Part shown: positions 9,488 through 17,636 of the stretch, piece by piece
Numbering within the stretch: position 1 is the stretch's first letter
Layout: every line of letters starts with the position of its first letter
Source: an uncultured Caulobacterales bacterium
GTDB lineage: Bacteria; Pseudomonadota; Alphaproteobacteria; Caulobacterales; Maricaulaceae
Assembly (NCBI GenBank): GCA_938009235.1
Contig: CALLIK010000009.1
Span: 124,001 to 188,000, forward strand
Direction: 5' to 3'
Length of the DNA stretch: 64,000 nt
The notes under the pieces: model-generated
Database searches by the model: none
Told to the model about the DNA's origin: nothing
What the model saw: only the letters and a program-made list of their open reading frames with translations
Position numbers and translations under genes: made by a program

Positions 9488-9772
9488 TTAAAGTGTAGGG
9501 GGCGCTCGCGGCGGCGGGGCGCGGCCGTCATAAATGCGAGGCAAAGTTCTTATGGCGTGAGGCTGCCAGATCGGCTCAACGGTTAACTCGACGGGAGCCT
9601 TTATCCGTAGTGGCGGCGTCAGCGTAACTTGCTCTGCGGCGATCAAGGCCACGTCACACGCTATACCGTCATGCGTATGATCTAGGCCACCATTTGCCGT
9701 GGCATGGGCTTGCGATACGCCTTGAACCAAAAGGAACAAGGAGACGATTAGGACCCAAACGGTCTTTATCAT
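9488..9772 (-). CDS. Small secreted protein with HxHDGxxC motif, in the zinc module
   Basis: I do not recognise a named family. The protein is about 94 residues if translation starts at the second ATG (MIKTVWVLIVSLFLLVQGVSQAHA), which leaves room for the candidate Zur operator; the tracked ORF starts 15 nt earlier at 9787. It has a clear signal peptide, then a short mature part with LDHTHDGIACDV, a possible metal ligand set, and a proline-rich tail (RAPPPRAPP). It sits directly upstream of the metal-type TonB receptor on the same strand, so the two are probably co-transcribed. A periplasmic metal-related role is inferred from context. Confidence 0.65.
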   Translation of the reverse strand: MIKTVWVLIVSLFLLVQGVSQAHATANGGLDHTHDGIACDVALIAAEQVTLTPPLRIKAPVELTVEPIWQPHAIRTLPRIYDGRAPPPRAPPTL

Positions 9773-9790
9773 AACGCCCGATTTCATTGT

Positions 9791-9805
9791 CGTTACTCTA
9801 TAACG
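9791..9805. promoter_or_regulatory. Candidate Zur operator
   Basis: CGTTA-CTCTA-TAACG is a 5-bp inverted repeat with 5-nt spacing, resembling the GTTA...TAAC palindromes of alphaproteobacterial Zur boxes. It lies immediately upstream of the small secreted protein and TonB receptor pair. Assignment is by similarity and context only. Confidence 0.45.
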
Positions 9806-9853
9806 TTAAATGTGTCTGCGCAATGGCCATTTTCTGTAATGACACATGCATTA

Positions 9854-11182
9854 TTAGTCGACGCAGCGTTCAACGACTTTCTTGATAGTCAGGCCTTGAA
9901 CGATGATTGAGAATACAACGACGGCATAAGTCGCGGTCAGGATCAGAGGTTTATATTCGTTCTCTGGCAGTGACAGCGCCAAGGCAACGGAAATGCCGCC
10001 GCGTACGCCGCCCCATGTTAGAACGGGAACTGCGCCTTTCGTGAAACTTTTGAACGTGCCGATGATTTTCATTGGCACATAGACGGCGCAGAGGCGTGCC
10101 AAAAGAACCAACGGGATCGCGACAGCACCGATGAGGGCGTATTCTGGAACAAGTCCTAGTACGAGGATTTCAAGGCCGATCAGCAAGAACAGAACCGAGT
10201 TCAAAATTTCGTCGATCATTTCCCAGAAGCCAAAGAGATATTGCTGCGTGTGCTCGCTCATCGCGACGCTTGCGCCTTTGTTACCGATCATCAGACCTGC
10301 GACGACAACTGCGATAGGACCAGACAAGTGATGCCCTAGAATTTCAATGCGTTGTGCGAGGGCGTATGTGCCTGCAACACAGGCAAGGCTGATAAGAATT
10401 TCAATGGCATGTTCGTCAATTCGAGCCATCATTTTATAGGTAATCCAACCCGCTATACCGCCAAGGACAGCGCCGCCGACAGCATCGACTACAAATAGCT
10501 CGATCACATCCAAGATGCCGATAGATCCGCCTGCAGGTGCAGCCGCCATAATCGGGCCTGCCAATTGGAACTCTCCAAACAGAGCGTGTCCGCCTGCACC
10601 GCTGCCCATAGCAATCGCGAGGATGAGCGTGAAGACAACCACGCCGACACCGTCGTTAAACAGGCTTTCACCTGCTATTTTCGTTTCAAGTGACTTTGGC
10701 ATTTTGACGGTTTTAAGGATGGATAGAACTGCGATTGGGTCCGTTGGGCTAATCAATGAGCCAAAGACGAGCGCCCAGATAAAGGGAACATCGAGACCGA
10801 AGAGCTTAGTTAGCCCCCAAAACCCTGTGCCGACAATGAATGTCGAGAGTACGACGCCGAATGTCGCCATGGACCCGATAGCCCATTTGGCATCTCGTAA
10901 TTTGCCCAGATCAACATGTAGGGCGCCTGCAAAGAGGAGGAAGCCCAACATGCCCTTCATCAAGGTCTCATTGAAATCAATTTGACCTAAGGCTGATTGC
11001 ACAGCGTCGGTCAGGCCGAGCGTTGGGACAAAGGCCTCTAGCGCCATTAAGATGAAACTGGCGAACAACGCCATCACGAGCAAGCCGATGGTGTGCGGTA
11101 ATTTCAAATAGGCTCGATTGAGCCACGACAACAGCGCGGACAATACGAGAAGAAGAGCGGCGATTTCAAAAAGTGATAACAT
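9854..11182 (-). CDS. Na+/H+ antiporter, CPA1 (NhaP-like) family
   Basis: This is an inner-membrane cation:proton antiporter of 442 residues with about twelve hydrophobic segments spread over its length. The sequence FGSLISPTDPIAVLSILK contains the family TDP(I/V)AV motif, followed by GESLFNDGVGVVVF with the conserved ND pair and, further on, WGGVRGGISVALALSLP, all hallmarks of CPA1 exchangers. It should export Na+ (or K+) in exchange for H+ and help pH and salt homeostasis, fitting a marine lifestyle. It is a stand-alone minus-strand gene upstream of the zinc module and downstream of pth. No long cytosolic C-terminal domain is present. Confidence 0.92.
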   Translation of the reverse strand: MLSLFEIAALLLVLSALLSWLNRAYLKLPHTIGLLVMALFASFILMALEAFVPTLGLTDAVQSALGQIDFNETLMKGMLGFLLFAGALHVDLGKLRDAKWAIGSMATFGVVLSTFIVGTGFWGLTKLFGLDVPFIWALVFGSLISPTDPIAVLSILKTVKMPKSLETKIAGESLFNDGVGVVVFTLILAIAMGSGAGGHALFGEFQLAGPIMAAAPAGGSIGILDVIELFVVDAVGGAVLGGIAGWITYKMMARIDEHAIEILISLACVAGTYALAQRIEILGHHLSGPIAVVVAGLMIGNKGASVAMSEHTQQYLFGFWEMIDEILNSVLFLLIGLEILVLGLVPEYALIGAVAIPLVLLARLCAVYVPMKIIGTFKSFTKGAVPVLTWGGVRGGISVALALSLPENEYKPLILTATYAVVVFSIIVQGLTIKKVVERCVD

Positions 11183-11250
11183 GACTCTGTCCTAACGTGT
11201 GTGCAGGACGGGGCAAGCCCATTTACGTGAGGCAACCCATAGAGAGGCGC

Positions 11251-11823
11251 TTATCTTGCGATATATTCCGAAACGCGGGTTTGAAAGAGGTCGCGTCTGC
11301 CTTCGGCTAGCAAATCAGCATGACGGCTAAAGCCATTGATCATGTCATCGCGGATACCCTGTTCGTCTTTAGCGAAATCGGAAAGCACATAGCCCGCAAC
11401 GCGGTCTTTGTGTCCAGGGTGGCCAATGCCGAGGCGGATGCGGTGGAAGTCCGGTCCGCCGCAGAGCTTATTGATTGAACGCAGGCCATTATGTCCAGCT
11501 AGACCGCCGCCCAATTTAACGCGAAACTTACCAGGGGCGAGATCGAGTTCGTCATGGAGGACGGTGAGATCCGATAAGCCAAGCTTATAGAAAGACAGGG
11601 CGGCTTGAACAGCTTGTCCGCTCTCATTCATGAATGTTGAGGGTTTGAGAAGGAGGACCTTACGTCCCCCAATTAGGCCTGTCGTTGTTAGGCCTTTGAA
11701 TTGTGACTTCCACGCAGGGAAGTTGTTGTCCTCGGCGATGGCGTCGAGGACAAGGAAACCGATGTTATGGCGATTGCCATGATATTTGGCCCCGGGATTC
11801 CCGAGGCCGCACCAGATTTCCAT
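11251..11823 (-). CDS. pth: Peptidyl-tRNA hydrolase
   Basis: This enzyme releases peptides from peptidyl-tRNA that dropped off the ribosome. The N-terminus WCGLGNPGAKYHGNRHNIGF contains the catalytic histidine, and LLKPSTFMNESG, HDELDLAPG and GLAGHNGLRS are all present. The tracked ORF starts 51 nt upstream, but the ATG at 11823 gives the canonical N-terminus and has a GGAGG ribosome-binding site; the protein is then 190 residues. It lies just downstream of rplY on the same strand, the common rplY-pth pairing in proteobacteria. Confidence 0.95.
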   Translation of the reverse strand: MEIWCGLGNPGAKYHGNRHNIGFLVLDAIAEDNNFPAWKSQFKGLTTTGLIGGRKVLLLKPSTFMNESGQAVQAALSFYKLGLSDLTVLHDELDLAPGKFRVKLGGGLAGHNGLRSINKLCGGPDFHRIRLGIGHPGHKDRVAGYVLSDFAKDEQGIRDDMINGFSRHADLLAEGRRDLFQTRVSEYIAR

Positions 11824-11874
11824 GATGTTATCCTCCGTACGGCGAGAGAGTAGCCGGCGTAGGACCGAAAGCAA

Positions 11875-12519
11875 CTAGCCTTCTGCGCCTTCAGCTGCAG
11901 GAGCTTCTGCGCCTTCAGCTGCTGCGGCCTCTTCTTCTTCTTCCTCAGCGGTTTTGGATGTACGAGATGGAACAATCGTAGCGATTGTAACGTCACGACC
12001 AGCAATACCTGGCTTAACGCCTTTTGGAAGCATGACTTCTGAGAGATGGATCGAATCGCCGATGTCCATGCCTGAAATGTCGACTTCAAGGCTGTCTGGA
12101 ATTGAACCCGCTGGGCATTTGATTTCGATGCTGTAACGCACAACGTTCAATGCACCGCCGGCTTTCATGCCAGGTGAGACGTCTTCGCCGACGAATACGG
12201 CAGAAACGTTTACGTCGATGATTGTTTTGTCTGTCACGCGATAGAAGTCTACGTGCATAGGGCGATCAGTAACAGGATGGAACTGAACGTCTTTTGTTAG
12301 CGCTTTTTGTGGTTTGCCATCGTAGTTTAGCTCAACCATGTTGGACAGGAACTGACCAGAGTTGATAGCTTTCAACACATCGTTGAATTTCATGCTTACT
12401 GATACAGGGGCTTTATCACCACCATATACTATGCCTGGAACCACACCATTACGGCGGGCTTCGCGGGCATTTCCGGTTCCGCTTTCTTCGCGGACTACTA
12501 CGTCGAGAACAACACTCAT
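11875..12519 (-). CDS. rplY: 50S ribosomal protein L25 (long CTC/TL5 form)
   Basis: This protein binds 5S rRNA in the large ribosomal subunit. Residues 1-90 form the L25 domain (VREESGTGNAREARRNGVVPGIVYGG) and about 95-185 the TL5/CTC C-terminal domain (GGALNVVRYSIEIKCPAGSIPDSLEVDISGMDIGDSIHLSEV). The last 25 residues are a low-complexity Glu/Ala tail, common in alphaproteobacterial forms. It is followed by pth. An intrinsic-terminator-like hairpin lies only about 30 nt upstream of its start codon. Confidence 0.95.
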   Translation of the reverse strand: MSVVLDVVVREESGTGNAREARRNGVVPGIVYGGDKAPVSVSMKFNDVLKAINSGQFLSNMVELNYDGKPQKALTKDVQFHPVTDRPMHVDFYRVTDKTIIDVNVSAVFVGEDVSPGMKAGGALNVVRYSIEIKCPAGSIPDSLEVDISGMDIGDSIHLSEVMLPKGVKPGIAGRDVTIATIVPSRTSKTAEEEEEEAAAAEGAEAPAAEGAEG

Positions 12520-12548
12520 TGTACTGGCCTTAAGTTTATGTCTGGGCT

Positions 12549-12585
12549 CAAAAAACGAACCGCCTCAAGTGTGTTGAAGCGGCGG
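12549..12585 (-). terminator. Intrinsic terminator between prs and rplY
   Basis: On the minus strand, CCGCC-gct-TCAA pairs with TTGA-GGCGG around a CACAC loop and is followed by TTCGTTTTTTG. It most likely ends prs transcription. It stops only 30 nt before the rplY start, so the rplY promoter must overlap it or it acts as an attenuator. Confidence 0.6.
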
Positions 12586-12678
12586 AGCTAGAGCTGAATC
12601 TATTATTGCCGCGCCCTTTAGCTAATAGGCGCGAGGTGCGCAAGGGTATTTGCGCGTTCGTGTCCATGTATTCTTCGT

Positions 12679-13620
12679 TTAAACGAAGAGTTTTGACACA
12701 CTTTCATCATTTGCAATCCGTCGGATCGCTTCGCCAAGCAAAGTTGCAGTCGAACATTCCCTGATTTTATCGCAATCTTTGACCTTTTGAGGCTGTGCGA
12801 TTGTGTTTGTAATGACCAACTCTGTTAGTTCGGAATTGGTGATCCGTTCGACAGCAGGATCAGATAGAACGCCATGTGTGATATAGGCGGAGACAGAACT
12901 TGCGCCATGATCTTTGAGAGCTTTGGCAGCGTTACACAATGTTCCACCCGAATCGATGATGTCATCATAAAGGATGCAGTTTCGGCCTGCGACGTCGCCG
13001 ATGATGTTCATGACTTCGCTTTCGCCAGCTTTTGGACGGCGTTTATCAACAATGGCAATATCAGCGTTAAATTCTTTTGCGATGGCGCGTGTCCGAACAA
13101 CGCCGCCCGTATCAGGGGAGACGAAGAGCAAGCTCTTACGATCGCTTTTAGAGAATTGCTCTTTGATGTCCGCAATAAAGACAGGCTGCCCGAATAGGTT
13201 ATCCGTCGGGATGTCAAAGAACCCTTGGATTTGTCCAGCATGTAAATCGACAGTTAGAACGCGGTCTGCGCCTGCCTTGCAAATCAGGTTTGCGACGAGT
13301 TTAGCCGAAATAGGTGTACGGCCGCCCGTTTTGCGGTCCTGACGTGCATATCCAAAATAAGGGATAACAGCTGTGATACGCTTGGCTGATGCGCGGCGTA
13401 GCGCGTCAATCAGAATGAGAAGTTCCATCAAGTGATCATTGGCTGGCGCAGATGTAGGCTGGATTAGGAAGATATCTTCGCCGCGTACATTTTCATTGAT
13501 GCGTGCGAAAATTTCTTGGTCGCGGAATCGTTCGATGTCGACACTCGTGAGAGGGATGTCGAGCACATCTGCAATACCTTTCGCCAAAGGGTTATTGGCG
13601 GTGCCGCTGATGAGTTTCAT
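12679..13620 (-). CDS. prs: Ribose-phosphate pyrophosphokinase
   Basis: This enzyme makes PRPP from ribose 5-phosphate and ATP for nucleotide, histidine and tryptophan synthesis. The motifs [22 protein letters not shown] and the PRPP-binding loop [12 protein letters not shown] are intact, and the length of 313 residues is standard. It is transcribed on the minus strand and is followed by a likely intrinsic terminator. A LexA-box-like direct repeat lies 31-45 nt upstream of its start codon, which is unusual for this gene. Confidence 0.97.
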   Translation of the reverse strand: MKLISGTANNPLAKGIADVLDIPLTSVDIERFRDQEIFARINENVRGEDIFLIQPTSAPANDHLMELLILIDALRRASAKRITAVIPYFGYARQDRKTGGRTPISAKLVANLICKAGADRVLTVDLHAGQIQGFFDIPTDNLFGQPVFIADIKEQFSKSDRKSLLFVSPDTGGVVRTRAIAKEFNADIAIVDKRRPKAGESEVMNIIGDVAGRNCILYDDIIDSGGTLCNAAKALKDHGASSVSAYITHGVLSDPAVERITNSELTELVITNTIAQPQKVKDCDKIRECSTATLLGEAIRRIANDESVSKLFV

Positions 13621-13650
13621 GGCCGAGTTCCTGTGGAGGCTTGAATTATC

Positions 13651-13665
13651 GTTCCGTTACCGTTC
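13651..13665. promoter_or_regulatory. LexA-box-like direct repeat upstream of prs
   Basis: GTTC-CGTTACC-GTTC matches the alphaproteobacterial LexA consensus GTTC-N7-GTTC. It lies between pgeF and prs, 31 nt upstream of the prs start. Whether LexA acts on prs is an inference. Confidence 0.45.
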
Positions 13666-13687
13666 CAACTTATCAGAGTCCACTGAC

Positions 13688-14437
13688 TTAGAGCATAACG
13701 ACTGCGGATAAGTTGCGACCATATCCCGTTATGTTCTCATGCGTGTTTCGCCGATAGCTGAAATAGGTGTCTGCTTCGGTATAAGTGCAGTGTTTCGTCC
13801 AAGTGGCAGACACGCCCATGACGTCCAAGCGCGACAGAATGAATGCGGGTAAGTCGAAATGGGCTTTCGCGCCGCTTGGCGTATGGAAAAATTGTTCGTA
13901 ATCCTCATTCATCTCTAAAAACTCCGCACGAAATTCTTCTCCGACTTCGTAATTCTTGGGACCGATGCAGGGGCCAAGTATAGCGGTGATGTCTGCGGGC
14001 GTCGCGCCGACTTCGCACATAGCGGCGACAGTGCTCTCAACAATGCCGCCAAGTGCGCCGCGCCACCCTGCGTGGCAGGCGCCAATCACGCCCGCTTTTG
14101 GGTCTGATAATAAAACAGGACCGCAATCTGCACTGAGGGCGGAGATGGCGAGGCCTTTGACGGTTGTGACGAGGCCGTCTGCTTGAAGCGGCTCAGTTGG
14201 CGGTTCGGTGATGATCTCTACAATATCAGAGTGAATTTGATGAAGGCTCACAAGATGCGTCGGCGCGACGCCCATCGCCTGCGCAATACGGGCGCGGTTT
14301 TCTGCGACGTGGTCGAGGGTGTCGTCCGAACGCTCGCCTGCGTTTAAGCTATCATAGACACCTTTTGACACGCCGCCTTGCCGCCCGAAAAACCCATGCT
14401 TAGCAGAAAGCGTGTCTGAAATATGATGTGGGGTCAT
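13688..14437 (-). CDS. pgeF: Peptidoglycan editing factor PgeF (multicopper polyphenol oxidase-fold)
   Basis: This is a cytoplasmic YfiH/PgeF-family (DUF152) protein. E. coli PgeF prevents misincorporation of wrong amino acids into peptidoglycan stem peptides; some homologues act as purine nucleoside phosphorylases. The motifs LHQIHSD, CHAGWRGALGG and ILGPCIGPKNYEV carry the conserved His/Cys zinc ligands. It is 249 residues long. Its ATG overlaps the midA stop (ATGA), placing it as the third gene of an lgt-midA-pgeF operon. Confidence 0.92.
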   Translation of the reverse strand: MTPHHISDTLSAKHGFFGRQGGVSKGVYDSLNAGERSDDTLDHVAENRARIAQAMGVAPTHLVSLHQIHSDIVEIITEPPTEPLQADGLVTTVKGLAISALSADCGPVLLSDPKAGVIGACHAGWRGALGGIVESTVAAMCEVGATPADITAILGPCIGPKNYEVGEEFRAEFLEMNEDYEQFFHTPSGAKAHFDLPAFILSRLDVMGVSATWTKHCTYTEADTYFSYRRNTHENITGYGRNLSAVVML

Positions 14438-15549
14438 CGGAGTCCTAGCGGCGGTGGTAGATCAGCAGAGGAAAGGCACATAGCTTTGAATAACTCGCCC
14501 ATTTCATCTTCGGCCGTAAGACGGTGTAATTGCCGCGCAATGACAGCTTTCGCCTCTGGCTTTACGCGGGTGAGGGCGACGGCGCGCATCTCTACGCCAA
14601 GTTTGGAGAGAAGCTCGCGCTGCGGAACCGCCGCGCTGGCCGTGAGGCCTGCAGCCAGTGCGACTTCTGACAACGCGGCGAAATCAACGCGCGCGGTTAG
14701 GTCTGTATTCCCAGGGTCAGAAAACACGCCGACTTTTTCGTGGCGTTTCAAGGCTTGCAAGGTGTCGCCAAATTCTGTGTCTTCGGGGCCGTAATCTATA
14801 AAGAGTGCGCGTCCAGGATGCTCTGCGAAACGCTCTACCAAGCCGTCAACAATCTGCGCGACTGCTGGGCAAGTTTCTAGCAAGTTGTCTTTGCGGGCGT
14901 CACTTGCACCGTCGGGCAGGCGTTGAGTCAGGCCCGCAGGGGCAGGGACGTCGATGCGGACGAAACAGAGGCTGTCGTCATCATTCAATCCAACGCGGCG
15001 CTCTACCCACCCGTCTTTACCCGCGAATGGATCATTACAGATCAACTGTTGGATCGGGAGGCAGTCGAGAAATTCATTGCCCACAATCAGGCTAGGGCCT
15101 GCGGGAACATCTTCGAGGCGTGCGGCCCACTGAACAGGGACGCCAGCAGCGGCGAGTGTACGACCTTGGACGGCTTCTAGCGCGGCAGAGGCTTCGATGA
15201 GCCAGACTTGGATGGCGGCTTTGAAACCTGCGTCGAGTGAGGCTGCACGAAGCATATCGCTCATCATGATACCGCGTCCGGGACCGAGCTCGATCAAGTG
15301 AAGCGTGTCTGGCCGCCCGAGGTCGATCCAACTTTGTACGCACCAGAGACCTATGACTTCGCCAAACATCTGCGAAATTTCAGGGGCCGTGATGAAATCA
15401 CCCTCTGCGCCTAGCGGATCACGCGTCGGGTAATAGCCTTGGACGGGGTCCAACAGGCAGACCGTCATATATTCGGCCACGCTCATTGGTCCCGCTTCGC
15501 GAATGCGGTGCTTTATCTTGTCTTTAAGTGACAGGTCTTGTTCAGGCAT
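14434..15549 (-). CDS. Class I SAM-dependent methyltransferase, MidA/NDUFAF7 family
   Basis: This is a DUF185-family methyltransferase related to mitochondrial NDUFAF7/MidA, which methylates an arginine of a complex I subunit during assembly. The SAM-binding region HLIELGPGRGIMMSDMLRA near residue 85 and the upstream TAPEISQMFGEVIGLW are characteristic. It is 371 residues, full length. It lies 2 nt after lgt and overlaps pgeF by 4 nt, an arrangement common in alphaproteobacteria. The bacterial target is inferred from the eukaryotic homologue. Confidence 0.9.
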   Translation of the reverse strand: MPEQDLSLKDKIKHRIREAGPMSVAEYMTVCLLDPVQGYYPTRDPLGAEGDFITAPEISQMFGEVIGLWCVQSWIDLGRPDTLHLIELGPGRGIMMSDMLRAASLDAGFKAAIQVWLIEASAALEAVQGRTLAAAGVPVQWAARLEDVPAGPSLIVGNEFLDCLPIQQLICNDPFAGKDGWVERRVGLNDDDSLCFVRIDVPAPAGLTQRLPDGASDARKDNLLETCPAVAQIVDGLVERFAEHPGRALFIDYGPEDTEFGDTLQALKRHEKVGVFSDPGNTDLTARVDFAALSEVALAAGLTASAAVPQRELLSKLGVEMRAVALTRVKPEAKAVIARQLHRLTAEDEMGELFKAMCLSSADLPPPLGLR

Positions 15550-15551
15550 GA

Positions 15552-16442
15552 TTACTCGCTGTCGCCTTTGACAGGTTCAGCGAGGCGCTTTGGTGAGACT
15601 GGTGCGCGGCGATACGCCCAAACCACGATAATCGCGCCGATGACAACCATTGGCAGGCTGTAGGCCATGCCGCGGGTTAGTAGGCCGAACTGAGCAATAT
15701 TATCAGGCTCTCGTGCAAACTCGATGCAGAAACGGAAAAGACCATAGAAGAAGGTCAGTGACCCAAAGATGACTCCCGGTTTCGTCAAAGCTTTGTAACG
15801 TACCGTTAGAAAACGAAGAATGAGGAACAGGACGAGGCCTTCCAAAAAGGCTTCATACAGTTGGCTCGGATGGCGTGCGAGGAAATCAGGGTCTTTCGGA
15901 AACCGCATAGCCCATGGCAAATCGGTTGGACGGCCCCATAATTCTTGATTTACGAAATTGGCTAAACGGACCAGACCTAAACCAATCGGCGCACCGACTG
16001 CGGCCATATCGCCTATCCGAAATTTTTCGATCTTGTGACGCCAGCTTGCATAGAGGCCTGCGCAGACGACACCGAGGAAACCACCATGAAAACTCATGCC
16101 ACCTTCCCAGACTTTAAACACGTCTAGTGGTGCGGACAGGAATGTGCCCGGTGAGTAGAGAATTATAAATCCCAAACGCCCGCCTGCGATAATTCCGATA
16201 AGGCAATAGAACATGAGGTCCGACAACATCGGCTCGTTAGGTATGGTGACTGGAACCCGAGTGGCTCCACCTGAAATCCAAATGTCGCGGCGTTTCGTAA
16301 GCTTCAAAGCATAAAGATATGCCCCGAACAGGCCGACGACATAACCAACGCCATACCATTTTAACGAAAATTTCCCAATCGTGAAGATATCGTCGCGGAG
16401 CCAGCTTGGGAAATCTATGGCAGTAATGATTGAAAGAATCAT
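15552..16442 (-). CDS. lgt: Prolipoprotein diacylglyceryl transferase
   Basis: This inner-membrane enzyme transfers diacylglycerol from phosphatidylglycerol to the lipobox cysteine of prolipoproteins, the first step of lipoprotein maturation. It is 296 residues with about seven membrane segments. The Lgt signature GGMSFHGGFLG, the LGLVRLANFVNQELWGRPT region and HPSQLYEAFLEG are present. It heads the operon lgt-midA-pgeF and is divergent from ubiK. The many lipoproteins encoded in this window are its expected substrates. Confidence 0.97.
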   Translation of the reverse strand: MILSIITAIDFPSWLRDDIFTIGKFSLKWYGVGYVVGLFGAYLYALKLTKRRDIWISGGATRVPVTIPNEPMLSDLMFYCLIGIIAGGRLGFIILYSPGTFLSAPLDVFKVWEGGMSFHGGFLGVVCAGLYASWRHKIEKFRIGDMAAVGAPIGLGLVRLANFVNQELWGRPTDLPWAMRFPKDPDFLARHPSQLYEAFLEGLVLFLILRFLTVRYKALTKPGVIFGSLTFFYGLFRFCIEFAREPDNIAQFGLLTRGMAYSLPMVVIGAIIVVWAYRRAPVSPKRLAEPVKGDSE

Positions 16443-16553
16443 GGGGCGTTGAACTCGAATGGTGGAAAATCTGTGTTACCATCCCTACATCAGTTAAAAT
16501 AGCAATCAAAGCGAAACAGGCCTACCCTAAGGCCTATTGAACAAGGCCCTGAC

Positions 16554-16817
16554 ATGACTGGTAAAAATAAACCCCTCGATGATCTCTCCAATTTGATGAC
16601 AAATGCTGTCGGCGCGATCAAAGGCGTTGGTGATGAAGTCAAAGCAATGGGTCGCTCTCAAGCTGAAAAATTCGTCCAAGAGATGGATTTGGTTTCGCGT
16701 GAAGAATTCAACGTACTGAAAGCGCGCCTAGATGCTGCATTGGCAGAAATCGAAGTGCTCAAGACACCCGCGCCAAAGAAATCACTTCGTAAAAAAGCGG
16801 TCCCTAAGAAAAAGTAA
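16554..16817 (+). CDS. ubiK: Ubiquinone biosynthesis accessory factor UbiK (BMFP domain)
   Basis: This is an 87-residue protein of the YqiC/BMFP family. UbiK assists the aerobic Ubi enzyme complex and has membrane-fusogenic properties. The pattern LDDLSNLMTNAVGAIKGVGDEVK followed by the coiled-coil segment VSREEFNVLKARLDAALAEIEVLK is typical. The tail is lysine-rich. It is divergent from lgt and followed 37 nt later by a 2OG-Fe(II) oxygenase. Confidence 0.88.
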   Translation: MTGKNKPLDDLSNLMTNAVGAIKGVGDEVKAMGRSQAEKFVQEMDLVSREEFNVLKARLDAALAEIEVLKTPAPKKSLRKKAVPKKK

Positions 16818-16854
16818 GTCTTTATCTTAGCGTCTGAAACGATAGATCACATTT

Positions 16855-17607
16855 ATGCCAAACCTGTTTCTTGAGTTACGAAATGATCATGACGTCGATC
16901 AGTATAAGTCTAATTTTGAACGCGACGGCTTTGTTCGCATAAATCGATTGTTTTCAGACGAGCTGGCTGAACAAATCCATGCTGTTCTGGAAAATAAAAC
17001 GCCGTGGCACTTAGTTCATTCTACGCCCGATCATACGCACCAATATTACCATCCAAATGTCTGGAATGCTAAAGCTGCTGCGGAACGCGCAGAGGTTTTC
17101 AAGCAAGTCTCTACTCAGGCTAGGGATGGGTTTTCTTACCTCTATACCTGCTACCCTATGATCCAGGCCTATTTGAAAGGGCAGGATCCAGAGTGGCCGC
17201 TGCATGCTATGACTGAGTTCTTGAACACCCATGAGGTGCTTGAATTCGTAAAAGACATTACGGGTGAGCCAGAGTGTGATCGTTTGGACTGCCAAGCGAC
17301 GAAATATTCTCAGGGGCATTTTTTAAACACACATTATGATCATGACGCGGGCAGTTTATCAAACCGTAAAGTGGCCTATGTCATGAGCTTCACTAAAGAC
17401 TGGCCTGCAAATTGGGGCGGGCAACTTTTGATGTTGGACGATGAAGACACAGTACTGTCAGGGTTTACCCCGACTTTCAATTCCCTGACATTGTTTAAAG
17501 TACCAAAGCGTCATTTGGTGACGCAAGTTTCAAGCTTTGCGGGCCATTCGCGCTATTCTATCACAGGCTGGCTTCTAAATAATGTGCCGTCTGCTCCTGC
17601 GAGCTAA
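16855..17607 (+). CDS. 2OG-Fe(II) oxygenase (prolyl-4-hydroxylase-like)
   Basis: This 250-residue protein has the fold signature of 2-oxoglutarate/Fe(II) dioxygenases of the prolyl hydroxylase type. The HxD iron ligands are in HYDHDAGS (about residue 160), the distal His in FAGHSRYSITGW, and the Arg two residues later fits 2-oxoglutarate binding. The conserved GWPANWGGQLLML-like segment (KDWPANWGGQLLML) is typical of the Ofd1/P4H group. It ends 30 nt from the convergent dnaB stop. Its substrate may be a protein prolyl residue, but this is only inference. Confidence 0.85.
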   Translation: MPNLFLELRNDHDVDQYKSNFERDGFVRINRLFSDELAEQIHAVLENKTPWHLVHSTPDHTHQYYHPNVWNAKAAAERAEVFKQVSTQARDGFSYLYTCYPMIQAYLKGQDPEWPLHAMTEFLNTHEVLEFVKDITGEPECDRLDCQATKYSQGHFLNTHYDHDAGSLSNRKVAYVMSFTKDWPANWGGQLLMLDDEDTVLSGFTPTFNSLTLFKVPKRHLVTQVSSFAGHSRYSITGWLLNNVPSAPAS

Positions 17608-17636
17608 TGAAAGAGAGCGGATAGATTAGGCGCGTC

